Positions 1 to 8,034 of a stretch of 64,000 nucleotides of DNA are shown here, one piece after another; positions within the stretch are counted from its first letter, which is position 1, and each line of letters starts with the position of its first letter. This stretch comes from an uncultured Collinsella sp. (lineage in GTDB: Bacteria; Actinomycetota; Coriobacteriia; Coriobacteriales; Coriobacteriaceae): NCBI GenBank assembly GCA_959599095.1, contig CAUGGC010000003.1, forward strand, positions 44,031 to 108,030, in the 5' to 3' direction. The position numbers were made by a program, and so were the translations under genes. The notes under the pieces are model-generated. The model was not told the DNA's origin and ran no database searches. It saw only the letters and a program-made list of their open reading frames with translations.

Positions 1-114
1 CACGATAGGAGCAGCCCCGCATGTCCCCTGCATGTCCGCGACGAGCGCGGCCGTGGGACCAAGGCAGCCAAGCATCAACGCGACGGCGGCAACGGCAATA
101 TCTCGAGCATTCAC
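1..114 (-). CDS. Partial CDS, N-terminus of a probable exported protein
   Basis: An open frame without stops runs off the left edge. It begins with a GTG preceded by GGAGG at a suitable distance on the minus strand. The 38 visible residues start MNARDIAVAAVALMLGCLG, which is a short charged end and then a hydrophobic stretch, as in a signal peptide. MLGC could be a loose lipobox. Only the signal region is visible, so no function can be assigned. It lies downstream of, and in the same direction as, the secreted protein at 301-1074. It is too short to be certain that it is a gene. Confidence 0.4.
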   Translation of the reverse strand, partial: MNARDIAVAAVALMLGCLGPTAALVADMQGTCGAAPIV

Positions 115-300
115 AAGACCACTTCCTCCAAGAGAAAGACCTTATTTCTCAAGAACCAGTGTGCCCCGCATCCATACGCCCAGCGTACCGCCACGGTAAG
201 GGCTCTGTTAACTCAAACGCATACATAGAACGGACGTCCTTACGTTGCCCTAAAGCTCGGTAAAGACGCCCGTCCGCCAAATATCCGTGATGCAGAAAAA

Positions 301-1074
301 TTACCAACCGGTGTAGTAATCGGTGGTTCCGGCAGCGCAGCCGGAGTCATAGACCTTGCAATCACCCTTGGAGCCCGTAAAGGTCGAGCCCTGGGCCATA
401 TCGCCCGCGGCAACAACGTAATAGCCGTCGGAATCGCGCCAGAAGCCCTCAGAATCCTGAGTCCATTCGCCCGTGCGATAGTGATAAAGCACATTGCTGC
501 TGTAATAGGTCTCGCGGCGCCCGTTGTAGTTATTGACACCCGCAGAGCGCGTCAGGCCCGATCCGTTCGCGTAGGACGCGGCAGACGCGTAAGACGGAGT
601 GTAACCGGCGTTGTAGTACGAAGCCTGGGCGGCCTCGGCAGCCTCCGCCTCGGCGGCAGCCTCGAGCGCTTCGCGCTTGGCATCCTCAAGCGCAGCGCGC
701 AGCTCATCGAGCTCGGTCGACTTGGCGTCGACCTCCCCCATCGTCAACAGGCTACCCGCACCGTCGATGCAACCCTGCAGCACAGCACGCTCGTCATCGG
801 TAGCATAGTCGCCATACATATTCATAATGATCTGAGCGCGCATCTCAAGGGAATCGCGCTTGGCCTCCATCGAGGCGTTCCACTCCTGCATGGAACCATA
901 ACCATCGCCGCGATAGTCAACGGGCTGCACCAGCGTCGCCTCGGACGGCGTAGGTCCAACCGTATCGGATAGTGTTGCCGCGTGGGCATCGGTTGCACCG
1001 GCGCCCGCCAAAAGTGCCACGGTCAGAGCGGCGGAAAGGGCGGCGGCTTTCGGTTTTCGTGAATCGATCCTCAT
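301..1074 (-). CDS. Secreted protein with coiled-coil middle and C-terminal barrel-like domain
   Basis: This 257-residue protein of unknown function is probably exported. The frame is open further upstream, but the ATG at 1074 is the only start with a good ribosome site (GGAGG, then about 10 nt). It gives a classic signal peptide: basic MRIDSRKPK, a hydrophobic Ala/Leu run, then AHA-A as a likely cleavage site. A charged Ala/Glu-rich helix, probably coiled coil, lies at about residues 120-160. The last 75 residues contain YNGRRETYYS, YYVVAAGDM and KVYDSG, an arrangement seen in secreted Firmicute and Coriobacteriia proteins that I associate with 3D/RlpA-like double-psi barrel domains. That assignment rests on motif memory. 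A role in cell-wall turnover is possible but unproven. metY lies upstream behind a terminator, so it is probably transcribed separately. Confidence 0.75.
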   Translation of the reverse strand: MRIDSRKPKAAALSAALTVALLAGAGATDAHAATLSDTVGPTPSEATLVQPVDYRGDGYGSMQEWNASMEAKRDSLEMRAQIIMNMYGDYATDDERAVLQGCIDGAGSLLTMGEVDAKSTELDELRAALEDAKREALEAAAEAEAAEAAQASYYNAGYTPSYASAASYANGSGLTRSAGVNNYNGRRETYYSSNVLYHYRTGEWTQDSEGFWRDSDGYYVVAAGDMAQGSTFTGSKGDCKVYDSGCAAGTTDYYTGW

Positions 1075-1284
1075 GTAGCTAGAAACCTCCGTAGTGCGTT
1101 TTTGCTGCGTTTGAGCTGCGTGTGATTCGATCGCGCTGCATAGTACCCCGAGCAAATCGCGACCTGCGGTTTTACTCAAAAGGCGCACGTCAATTGCGTA
1201 AAACTCACATCCTCTTAACAGGAGTTTTCCACATCTCGATTGCATAAAGCATGCCAAAAACCCTGTTTTTGCACCCGCTCTATG

Positions 1285-1326
1285 CAAAAAAGGCGCCTGT
1301 GCAACCATTGTTCGCACAGGCGCCTT
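1285..1326 (-). terminator. Intrinsic terminator of metY
   Basis: A 13-bp perfect stem (1290-1302 with 1314-1326) is followed, on the minus strand, by a run of T. It lies about 60 nt past the metY stop. Confidence 0.85.
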
Positions 1327-1386
1327 GAGCAGGCATTTTATGCAGTTATACCTATCGAGTCGCAAGGGGTCCTTGCACAAGTCGCC

Positions 1387-2697
1387 TTACTCGTCCAGCG
1401 CGGCGAAGGCCTGCTTCAGATCCCAAATGATATCCTCGGCGTTCTCGGTACCGATGGAAAGACGGATCGTGGAGGGCGTGATGTTCTGCTCGGCGAGCTC
1501 CTCGGCAGAGAGCTGGGAGTGCGTAGTGGTAGCCGGGTGCACGACGAGCGACTTGACGTCGGCCACGTTGGCGAGCAGCGAGAAGACCTGCAGATGGTCG
1601 ATGAACTTCCAAGCTGCCTCCTGGCCACCCTTAATCTCAAAGGTAAAGATCGAGGCACCGCCGTTGGGGAAGTACTTCTGATAGAGCTCGTGATCGGGGT
1701 GCTCAGACAGGCTCGGGTGGTTCACCTTGGCGACATGGCTATCACCAGCCAGGAACTCAACGACCTTCTTGGTGTTCTCGACATGACGGTCAACGCGCAG
1801 CGACAGAGTCTCGGTGCCCTGGAGCAGGATCCAAGCGTTGAACGGGCTGATGCAGGCGCCCTCGTCACGCAGCAGGATGGCGCGGACATAGGTTGCGAAG
1901 GCGGCGGGACCGGCAGCCTCGGCAAACGAGACGCCATGGTAGGAGGGGTTGGGCTCGGCGATCTGCTCATACTTGCCGCTCGCCTTCCAATCGAAGTTAC
2001 CGCCGTCGACGATCACACCGCCCAGCGAGGTGCCGTGGCCGCCGATGAACTTGGTTGCGGAGTGGACGACGATGTTGGCACCATGCTCCAGCGGACGGAA
2101 CAGATACGGGGTGCCGAAGGTGTTGTCGACGACAACCGGTAAACCGTGCTTCTTGGCGATCTCGGAGATGGCGTCGATATTGGGGATGTCAGAATTGGGG
2201 TTGCCGAGCGTCTCGAGGTAGATGACCGTGGTGTTGTCCTTGATGGCGCCCTCGACCTCGTCCAGGTTGTGGGCATCGACGAAGGTGGTCTCGACGCCAA
2301 ACTGGGAGAGCGTATGCTCCAGCAGGTTGTAGGAGCCACCGTAGATGGTCTTCTGAGCCACCACGTGGTCACCGGCCTGGGCAAGAGCCTGCAGGGTATA
2401 GGTGATGGCAGCAGCACCGGAGGCGACGGCAAGACCTGCCACACCACCCTCGAGTGCGGCGATACGGTCCTCGAAGACGCCCTGGGTGGAGTTGGTCAGA
2501 CGGCCGTAGATGTTACCGGCGTCGGCAAGACCAAAGCGATCGGCGGCGTGCTGGGAGTTGCGGAACACATAGCTCGTGGTCTGGTAGATAGGCACGGCGC
2601 GGGAGTCGGATGCGGGATCGGCGCTCTCCTGGCCAACGTGAAGCTGCAGGGTATCGAAACCAAAGGTGTGCTCGGGGTTGTTGATGAACTGGCTCAT
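1387..2697 (-). CDS. metY: O-acetylhomoserine sulfhydrylase (aminocarboxypropyltransferase)
   Basis: A 436-residue PLP enzyme of the Cys/Met metabolism family. MetY joins O-acetyl-L-homoserine with sulfide to give homocysteine (direct sulfhydrylation) in the cytoplasm, and length and motifs fit MetY rather than the shorter cystathionine lyases and synthases. The PLP lysine is K216 in HSATKFIGGHG. The phosphate-binding YGRLTN region and the VVDNTFGTPY segment holding the PLP-pyridine Asp are present. The start has AAGGAG 6 nt upstream. A leader of about 180 nt precedes it, containing a 17-codon upstream ORF, a consensus promoter (2882-2910) and a LysR-type box (2931-2951). A terminator follows. 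The divergent LysR gene is the obvious candidate regulator. Confidence 0.95.
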   Translation of the reverse strand: MSQFINNPEHTFGFDTLQLHVGQESADPASDSRAVPIYQTTSYVFRNSQHAADRFGLADAGNIYGRLTNSTQGVFEDRIAALEGGVAGLAVASGAAAITYTLQALAQAGDHVVAQKTIYGGSYNLLEHTLSQFGVETTFVDAHNLDEVEGAIKDNTTVIYLETLGNPNSDIPNIDAISEIAKKHGLPVVVDNTFGTPYLFRPLEHGANIVVHSATKFIGGHGTSLGGVIVDGGNFDWKASGKYEQIAEPNPSYHGVSFAEAAGPAAFATYVRAILLRDEGACISPFNAWILLQGTETLSLRVDRHVENTKKVVEFLAGDSHVAKVNHPSLSEHPDHELYQKYFPNGGASIFTFEIKGGQEAAWKFIDHLQVFSLLANVADVKSLVVHPATTTHSQLSAEELAEQNITPSTIRLSIGTENAEDIIWDLKQAFAALDE

Positions 2698-2759
2698 GAT
2701 GATCTCCTTGATCGAACAAAAGTTAATAAATTAGAGAGAAGTAAGTCGCTGTCTCCTGA

Positions 2760-2813
2760 TCACGCCGACGGGCGCAAACAGGAGCCCGGCATTCGTCTTG
2801 GTAAGCAATTCAT
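2760..2813 (-). CDS. Leader peptide (17 aa, two Cys) upstream of metY
   Basis: A short ORF in the metY leader encodes MNCLPRRMPGSCLRPSA. It has a strong site, AAAGGAGG, 7 nt before its ATG. Cys codons are at positions 3 and 12. On the minus-strand RNA, the uORF ribosome site and start (about 2811-2824) can pair with codons 8-11 (2781-2792). The same CTCC can instead pair with CAGGAG just past the stop (plus-strand 2753-2758). The two folds exclude one another. Coupling of translation to metY expression, perhaps sensing cysteine, is my inference. Actinobacteria are known to use Cys-containing uORFs as attenuators of sulfur genes. Confidence 0.55.
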   Translation of the reverse strand: MNCLPRRMPGSCLRPSA

Positions 2814-2881
2814 ATGCGGGCCTCCTTTCACATCCCGGTTCCGTGTTTGGCTTAATTACCTACCGCCTTTGTGTGTTTTGA

Positions 2882-2910
2882 ATAGTACGAGCATTGTTTC
2901 CCTCGGTCAA
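2882..2910 (-). promoter_or_regulatory. Sigma-70 type promoter of metY
   Basis: On the minus strand, TTGACC (2905-2910), a 17-bp spacer and TACTAT (2882-2887). The predicted start near 2875 gives a leader of about 180 nt that includes the upstream ORF. Confidence 0.75.
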
Positions 2911-2930
2911 TCACTTAAAAGCGCTAACCT

Positions 2931-2951
2931 GTTATCGGTTATATAGATAAC
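2931..2951. promoter_or_regulatory. LysR-type regulator box (GTTATC-N9-GATAAC)
   Basis: A perfect inverted repeat with the classical ATC-N9-GAT LysR-family core. Its centre is about 65 bp upstream of the predicted metY start, the standard activator position for this family. It also lies just upstream of the divergent lysR gene, so autoregulation is likely. Confidence 0.75.
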
Positions 2952-2970
2952 ACTCGAAAGGATGGCGCCG

Positions 2971-3873
2971 ATGACCCTCCAGCAGCTTCGTTTCCTGATC
3001 GCCGTAGCAGAGTCCGGCTCAATCAATGCCGCAGCTCAGCGCCTCTATACCGCTCAGTCCAGCATCTCAAACGCCGTCAAAAGCCTGGAACAGGAGCTCC
3101 ACCTGGAGATCTTTACGCGCTCCAGCCGCGGCGTCACGCTCACCAACGACGGCACCGAGCTTTTGGGCTATGCGCGCCAGGTCGTAGAGCAGGCCGATAT
3201 GCTCGAGGCGCGCTACGAGGACGGCGGCACCCCGCAAGCCCGCCTCGCCATTTCCGCCCAGCACTACGCCTTTTCGGTCGAGGCCTTTGTCAACGTGGTC
3301 GAGCGCTGCCGCGACAGCAAGTTCGAGTTCATCATGCGCGAGACTACCACATCGCAGATCATCGATGACGTCCGCGCGTTTCGCAGCGACATCGGCATCC
3401 TGTATCTGGACGACTTTAACGCCCGTGTTCTGCAGAAGGCTTTTGCCGATGCGCGCGCGAGCTTCCATCCCCTATTCGACGCGACGGTCCACGTCTTCGT
3501 TAGCGAGCGCCACCCGCTTGCCCGCCGCCCGCAGCTGTCCCTTGCCGACCTCACACCCTATACGCGCTACAGCTTTGAGCAGGGAACCTCAAACTCCTTC
3601 TATTACGCCGAGGAACCTTTTAGCTATATCCCTTGCGACCGCAACATACGAATCTCGGACCGCGGAACACTTACTAACTTACTTATCACGTCGAACGGCT
3701 ACACCCTGTCGACCGGTGTCCTCTCCAATGAAATGCAATGGGGTATGGCATCGATCCCGTTAGCAGACGCCCCAACGATGCACGTAGGCTATATCATGCA
3801 CGACGAGCGCAAGCCCTCTCCCCTCTTGCAGCAATACCTCGACGAGCTCAACCGCATCATCCATGCCAACTAA
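2971..3873 (+). CDS. LysR-family transcriptional regulator, probable regulator of metY
   Basis: A 300-residue regulator. It has an N-terminal winged helix-turn-helix (residues 1-60; LRFLIAVAESGSINAAAQRL, then SSISNAVKSLEQEL) and a C-terminal periplasmic-binding-like effector domain (about 88-300). Length is normal for the family. An ATG at 2962 is possible, but AAAGG lies at 2958-2961, leaving no spacing for it and 9 nt for the ATG at 2971, so I use 2971. It diverges from metY across a 270-bp region that contains a perfect LysR box. This makes control of homocysteine or cysteine synthesis the best guess. The effector is unknown; for this family O-acetylserine, O-acetylhomoserine or homocysteine are typical. 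Confidence 0.9.
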   Translation: MTLQQLRFLIAVAESGSINAAAQRLYTAQSSISNAVKSLEQELHLEIFTRSSRGVTLTNDGTELLGYARQVVEQADMLEARYEDGGTPQARLAISAQHYAFSVEAFVNVVERCRDSKFEFIMRETTTSQIIDDVRAFRSDIGILYLDDFNARVLQKAFADARASFHPLFDATVHVFVSERHPLARRPQLSLADLTPYTRYSFEQGTSNSFYYAEEPFSYIPCDRNIRISDRGTLTNLLITSNGYTLSTGVLSNEMQWGMASIPLADAPTMHVGYIMHDERKPSPLLQQYLDELNRIIHAN

Positions 3874-3928
3874 CTGTCGGAAGACGGGGTAGAAATCGTA
3901 GATTGCTAGCCCCCGGCGGGCATGGCGC

Positions 3929-3934
3929 TACAAT
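3929..3934 (+). promoter_or_regulatory. Possible -10 box for rnhA
   Basis: TACAAT lies 39 bp before the rnhA GTG. No good -35 at 16-18 bp is visible, so this is tentative. Confidence 0.35.
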
Positions 3935-3972
3935 GGTCACTCACACGAAACGTACCCAACGAAAGGAAGCCC

Positions 3973-4458
3973 GTGAAGGTCATCATCTATACCGACGGCT
4001 CGGCCCGATCAAATCCGGGACGCGGCGGCTACGGCGCCGTGCTCAAATACACCAACCCCGCCGGCAAGACCTTCACCTCCGAGCTTTCGCGCGGCTACGC
4101 CAAGACCACCAACAACCGCATGGAGCTCATGGCGGTCATCGTGGCGCTCGAGGCACTTAACCGCCCCTGCGAGGTCGAGGTCCATTCCGATTCGCAGTAC
4201 GTCGTCAACGCCTTTAACAAGCACTGGATCGACGGCTGGAAAAAGCGCGGATGGAAAACCGCCAACAAGCAGCCCGTCAAGAACCGCGACCTGTGGGAGC
4301 GCCTACTCACCGCCAAAAGCAAGCACAAGGTTGAGTTCATCTGGGTTAAGGGTCACGCCGGCCACGAGCTCAACGAGCGCTGCGATGAGCTCGCCACCAC
4401 GGCGGCCGACGGCAGCAACCTCGATATCGATACCGGCTTTAACGAGAGCGACCTGTAA
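3973..4458 (+). CDS. rnhA: Ribonuclease HI
   Basis: This 161-residue enzyme cuts the RNA strand of RNA-DNA hybrids, for example at Okazaki primers and R-loops. The four acidic catalytic residues are all present: D8 (YTDGS), E51 (NNRMELMA), D73 (HSDSQYV) and D138 (NERCDELA). The flexible-loop His is in VKGHAGH. The basic handle segment (WKKRGWKT) is also present, so this is the E. coli-like form. The true start is the GTG at 3973, with GAAAGGAAG upstream. An upstream ATG would add 17 residues that do not belong to the fold. It is the first of a run of plus-strand genes. Confidence 0.95.
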   Translation: MKVIIYTDGSARSNPGRGGYGAVLKYTNPAGKTFTSELSRGYAKTTNNRMELMAVIVALEALNRPCEVEVHSDSQYVVNAFNKHWIDGWKKRGWKTANKQPVKNRDLWERLLTAKSKHKVEFIWVKGHAGHELNERCDELATTAADGSNLDIDTGFNESDL

Positions 4459-4533
4459 CGGCGTTTTCGCACGCTATTTCCTGCCCCCTCGCGCTACACT
4501 CATCCTGTAAACCGAACGGCACGAGGGGGATAC

Positions 4534-5640
4534 ATGCTGCGTATAGCGACCATCGGCACATCCATGATTACCGACGACTTTATCCAGGTCGTCAACGCCA
4601 ACGACCAAGCCGCGTTTGTGGGCACGCTCTCGCGCGATGCCGAGCGCGGCGCCGCCTTTACCGCCGAACACGGCGGCGAGCGTAACTTCACCGCACTTGA
4701 CGAGCTTGCGTCCGCCGACGACGTCGACGCCGTCTACATCGGCAGCCCCAATGCGCTCCACTACGAGCAGGCCCTTGCCTGCATCGCCGGTGGCAAGCAC
4801 GTCATCGTCGAGAAACCCTTCTGCGCCACCGAAGCGCAGGCGCTGGAAGTCTTCCGCGCTGCCGAGGCAGCAGGTGTCGTGGCCCTCGAGGCCATGCGTC
4901 CCCTCCACGATCCCGCCTTCCACGCCATCGAGGACGCCCTGGGCGAGATCGCCCCCATCCGCCGCGCCTCATTGCGCTTTGGCAAGTATTCCTCGCGCTA
5001 CAACGAGATTCTCGCGGGACGCGCCACCAATATCTTCGACTGCAATATGGCATCGGGTTCCCTCATGGACATTGGCGTCTATACCGTCGAGCCCATGGTC
5101 GAGATCTTTGGCATGCCCTCCGGCCTTACGAGCATGACCACCCTGCTCGATCCCACCACGCGACAGCTCACGCACGGCCCCATCGATGGCTGCGGTTCCA
5201 TCCTCGCCAGCTACGGCGGTGGCCGTATCTCCGTCGAGCTCGCGCACTCCAAAATTACGAACGACCTGTTGCCCTCGCAGATCGAAGGCGAGCGTGGCAC
5301 TATCCAGATCGACCATCTGTCCACGCCCCGCAACGTCCGCATCGACTATCGCGGCGACGTCGTACGCGGCTCGGCGACCGAGGCACCGCGCGAACAGGGA
5401 GACAACGGCCGCGTGCTCGACCTGCCCAAATCGAGCAACACTATGGAATACGAACTCACAGACTTTATCACCGCCATCGGCGGCATCGATAACGTTAAGG
5501 AAGAGATTTGGGAGACCCCGGCGGGACGCCACGAGCTTGGCCACTACCGCGATGTCACACTCGTCTCACTGCGCATCATGGATGCCGTGCGCCAGCAGGC
5601 CGGCATAACCTTCCCAGCCGACGCAGGCAAGCAGGCATAG
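4534..5640 (+). CDS. Gfo/Idh/MocA family NAD(P)-dependent oxidoreductase
   Basis: This 368-residue dehydrogenase has an N-terminal Rossmann domain (1-120; IGTSMIT dinucleotide loop, then the family signature VEKPF with catalytic-type K94). The C-terminal alpha/beta domain carries DIGVYTVEPM. Substrates in this family are sugars, inositols or related alcohols; nothing here points to one. GAGGGGG precedes the ATG. The acylphosphatase gene starts 2 nt after the stop, so the two are cotranscribed. A TACACT -10-like box lies about 40 bp upstream. Confidence 0.85.
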   Translation: MLRIATIGTSMITDDFIQVVNANDQAAFVGTLSRDAERGAAFTAEHGGERNFTALDELASADDVDAVYIGSPNALHYEQALACIAGGKHVIVEKPFCATEAQALEVFRAAEAAGVVALEAMRPLHDPAFHAIEDALGEIAPIRRASLRFGKYSSRYNEILAGRATNIFDCNMASGSLMDIGVYTVEPMVEIFGMPSGLTSMTTLLDPTTRQLTHGPIDGCGSILASYGGGRISVELAHSKITNDLLPSQIEGERGTIQIDHLSTPRNVRIDYRGDVVRGSATEAPREQGDNGRVLDLPKSSNTMEYELTDFITAIGGIDNVKEEIWETPAGRHELGHYRDVTLVSLRIMDAVRQQAGITFPADAGKQA

Positions 5641-5642
5641 CT

Positions 5643-6053
5643 ATGGGTCTCTTCGATACGTTCTTCTCCAGCGTCACCGGCGGCAGTCGAGAGCCTCAAA
5701 AACCATCAAACGTCGAGCTCGAGCTGCGCCGCAGGCTTACTGTGCTCGCAAGCGACGAGGCCACTCAAGACACTCCCCTGCGCTATTTCCTGCGCTGGGC
5801 GGGGCAAGTCCAGGGCGTTGGCTTTCGCTTTACCAACACCAACCTCGCGCAGGCACGCGCGCTCACCGGCTGGGTGCGTAACATGGAAGACGGCTCAGTC
5901 GAGATGGAGATACAGGGGGCTCCGGCAAATATCCTATCTCATCTCGAGGCGCTTCATGCCTCCTATGAGCGCATGGGGACACGTTTTCGCCTTGTAGACG
6001 CTCAAGCTCGCACCCCGCTTGCCAACGAGGATGGTTTTAGCCCTCGCTATTAG
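5643..6053 (+). CDS. acyP: Acylphosphatase with N-terminal extension
   Basis: A 136-residue protein whose last 90 residues form an acylphosphatase domain. GQVQGVGFR supplies the phosphate-binding loop and catalytic Arg, and GWVRNMEDGSVE holds the catalytic Asn. Such enzymes hydrolyse acyl phosphates such as acetyl phosphate or 1,3-bisphosphoglycerate. The usual length is about 90 residues. The first 45 residues here (MGLFDTFFSS, then a basic LRRR helix) are an unusual extension of unknown role. The start ATG is 2 nt after the preceding stop, suggesting translational coupling. Confidence 0.88.
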   Translation: MGLFDTFFSSVTGGSREPQKPSNVELELRRRLTVLASDEATQDTPLRYFLRWAGQVQGVGFRFTNTNLAQARALTGWVRNMEDGSVEMEIQGAPANILSHLEALHASYERMGTRFRLVDAQARTPLANEDGFSPRY

Positions 6054-6079
6054 TATTGTGTTCTAAATAAGGTATCATT
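6051..6079 (+). promoter_or_regulatory. Possible promoter of the Fur-family gene
   Basis: TTAGTA, a 17-bp spacer, then TATCAT (6074-6079). The -35 overlaps the acylphosphatase stop. The region is A/T-rich, but I see no clear Fur or Per box. Confidence 0.4.
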
Positions 6080-6114
6080 TGCTTCATGCCGTTTACAGAA
6101 AAGAGGCGAGGCGC

Positions 6115-6495
6115 ATGGCGGTGCAAAGAAGGAATACCAGGCAGCGAAAGCTGGTTCTTGACGCTGTGCGCCAAAGCTATAACCATCCCACCGCCGACGA
6201 AATCTACAATGTCGTACGCGAACAGGATGACAAGATCAGCCGCGGCACGGTCTACCGCAACCTCAATCTCTTAGCCGACGCCGGCGAGATTCTCTCTATT
6301 AAGACGCTGGGCGGCAGCCGCTTCGATCGCACCATCGAGCCGCACGCACATATCATCTGCACCTCGTGCAGCCGCGTCATCGACGTGCCGCTCCCCTTCG
6401 ATGCCCAGCTCGACGCCAGGGCATCCGAACAAATCGGATGGAGCGTCAGCTCGCACTACACCATCTTTGAGGGACTCTGCCCCGACTGCCGGTAG
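6115..6495 (+). CDS. Fur-family metal or peroxide-responsive repressor
   Basis: A 126-residue Fur-family regulator. The winged-helix domain covers residues 1-75 (TRQRKLVLDAV, then the recognition part RGTVYRNLNLLADAG). The dimerisation domain contains a His-rich segment (EPHAHIICTSC) and the two CxxC pairs of the structural zinc site (CTSC and CPDC at the C-terminus). The combination, with DVP after the first CxxC, looks more like PerR than iron-sensing Fur, but this cannot be decided by eye. The start is the ATG at 6115 after GAGGCGAGGCGC. An upstream in-frame ATG has no ribosome site. Confidence 0.88.
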   Translation: MAVQRRNTRQRKLVLDAVRQSYNHPTADEIYNVVREQDDKISRGTVYRNLNLLADAGEILSIKTLGGSRFDRTIEPHAHIICTSCSRVIDVPLPFDAQLDARASEQIGWSVSSHYTIFEGLCPDCR

Positions 6496-6500
6496 CCTTT

Positions 6501-6565
6501 GGGGCATGCCTGCAAATCTACTTTCCCATCCGTTACAGCAAACAGTACATTTTTAGGCATGTCCC
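6501..6565. repeat. Inverted and direct repeat between convergent genes
   Basis: GGGGCATGCCT (6501-6511) and AGGCATGTCCC (6555-6565) form an 11-bp inverted repeat with one G-T pair. The same left motif followed by AAATCTACT recurs imperfectly as AAAACCTACT, running into the stop of the HAD gene. It may be a bidirectional terminator or a dispersed repeat. Confidence 0.45.
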
Positions 6566-6571
6566 GAAAAC

Positions 6572-7369
6572 CTACTCGGCGAGCAGGCGGCGCAGTTCTT
6601 CTTCGACCGTGTGCACGTAACGGACGCGATCGTTGATACCGCGCATGGTGGGGTTGCAGCTCTCCATCAGATAGGGATGGCCCACGACGTTGAGCATGTC
6701 GCGATCGTTCTCATTGTCGCCAAATGCCATCATCTCATCGGGCGAAATCCCCAGGACACGACCGTAATCGGCAAGCGCGGAGCCCTTGCCCGAACCGAAA
6801 CCGATAAGGTCCGTCCATGCGGTTCCAGACGTCATCACATCGACACGGTCGCCAAAGAGGCGCTCGAAATACTCCCGGGCCGCCGGATAATCCACCTCGG
6901 GCGTCTGGAAGCCAATCTTAATGACATCCTCGTCGATGTCCTCGGGACGGTCGACCACCGCCACATCGCAGTGGACCACATAGCGCAAATGGTCGACGAA
7001 CGCATCGTTGCCGCTCATGGTGTAGATGTGCCCCTCACACGAAAGGGTCATGTCGGTATGGGGATACGCAACCACGGTATTCGCAATAACCATAGCAAGG
7101 CTACGCTCCATGGAACGCTTGACGACGGCACGCCCCTCGCTCATCACCAGGGTTCCGTTTTCGCATACATAGGCGAGCTCATCGGCCGCCGGGGCAAACA
7201 GGTAGCGCAAGCTCGCATATTGACGGCCACTCGCCGGCATAAACACGATACCACGACGATGCAGCTCATCGATAAGCTCAAAGGCCTCGGAACGCAGCTC
7301 GCGCTCCCCCGGATGCAGCAACGTGCCGTCCAAATCGCATGCAATCAGTTTGATTCCCTCAAGACCCAT
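6572..7369 (-). CDS. HAD-superfamily (Cof-type) phosphatase
   Basis: A 265-residue soluble phosphatase. Motif I is ACDLDGTLL (nucleophile D12, acid D14), motif II lies in MPASGRQ, and motif IV is GDNENDRDML. The Cof-type C2 cap fills the middle. These enzymes act on sugar phosphates, nucleotides, PLP or FMN, and the substrate here is unknown. The start is the ATG at 7369 (GGGGGAAGC upstream). A longer frame to 7444 lacks a ribosome site. An intercistronic stem (7398-7406 with 7432-7440) separates it from the UreE-like gene upstream; it may still be in that operon. Confidence 0.88.
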   Translation of the reverse strand: MGLEGIKLIACDLDGTLLHPGERELRSEAFELIDELHRRGIVFMPASGRQYASLRYLFAPAADELAYVCENGTLVMSEGRAVVKRSMERSLAMVIANTVVAYPHTDMTLSCEGHIYTMSGNDAFVDHLRYVVHCDVAVVDRPEDIDEDVIKIGFQTPEVDYPAAREYFERLFGDRVDVMTSGTAWTDLIGFGSGKGSALADYGRVLGISPDEMMAFGDNENDRDMLNVVGHPYLMESCNPTMRGINDRVRYVHTVEEELRRLLAE

Positions 7370-7452
7370 ATGCTTCCCCCAAAGCCTCATATCAACAGCA
7401 AGACGGACCTTGATCGGTCGCCCCTCAAAGCCCGTCTTGCGCATACGCGCGC

Positions 7453-8031
7453 TTAGCCGCGCGCCTTTTTTACGATGGTAAAGTCGGGAGCCATGCTCAC
7501 GACGACCTCCGCCGCACTCGACGCAAAGCGCCGGTCCGCATCGAGTTCACGGGTAACCAGCGAGAGCCGAACACCCTCGACACCCCGGAGCATGCGGCCC
7601 AAAACAGGCTGCACCGGCGTATACATGCGCACAGTATGCTCGTCCGAGTCGCCCCGGAAGAGCGGCGCATGCATGTTGCCGATCTCCCAGCACGAATGCG
7701 CGAGCGCAATCGGGTCCATGCGGTCAACTTCGACCAAATAAACCTCGGCGCTGCGCAAGCGCACGACAACCGCCACGGGCACCATGCCCGAACGGTCAAT
7801 GGCGAGCACGTCGCCGTCGGCAAGACGACCGCCGTCGGCAGTATCCAGCCGAACATCGACCGTGCGCCCCAGCTCCGTCACGCCCACAAACGCGTATACA
7901 TCAGCCTGGTCCCAATCGAGCAGTAGCTCGTCAACTTCAAAGACGCCGCCCAACTTCCGGCGAAGCAGGAGTTCATAGGACGGATCGTTGAGATTTCCCA
8001 AGCATATCGTCGAAACCAAGCGTTCAGGCAT
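7453..8031 (-). CDS. UreE-like metallochaperone domain protein
   Basis: A 192-residue protein that resembles urease accessory protein UreE. An N-terminal beta-rich half (DVRLDTADGGRLADGDVLAID) is followed by a ferredoxin-like half carrying AHSCWEIGNMHAPLF, then PVLGRMLRGVEGV, which match the UreE pattern (His in the GNxH motif, then PVL..ML). UreE delivers nickel to urease. No urease structural genes are in the window, and there is no His-rich tail. The start is 3 nt after the stop of the SlyD-type gene, itself a nickel-linked family, so the two are translationally coupled. It may serve a [NiFe] enzyme or another metal; that is inference. Confidence 0.65.
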   Translation of the reverse strand: MPERLVSTICLGNLNDPSYELLLRRKLGGVFEVDELLLDWDQADVYAFVGVTELGRTVDVRLDTADGGRLADGDVLAIDRSGMVPVAVVVRLRSAEVYLVEVDRMDPIALAHSCWEIGNMHAPLFRGDSDEHTVRMYTPVQPVLGRMLRGVEGVRLSLVTRELDADRRFASSAAEVVVSMAPDFTIVKKARG

Positions 8032-8034
8032 ACT

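Noticed and set aside
21..263. An 80-codon plus-strand frame at the left edge
   Set aside because: No ribosome site; Arg/Pro-rich shadow composition. The minus-strand frame starting at 114 has a better start and signal-like sequence.
2697..2875. SAM riboswitch or T-box before metY
   Set aside because: The conserved cores of these RNAs were not found; the short Cys ORF with its own ribosome site explains the leader better.
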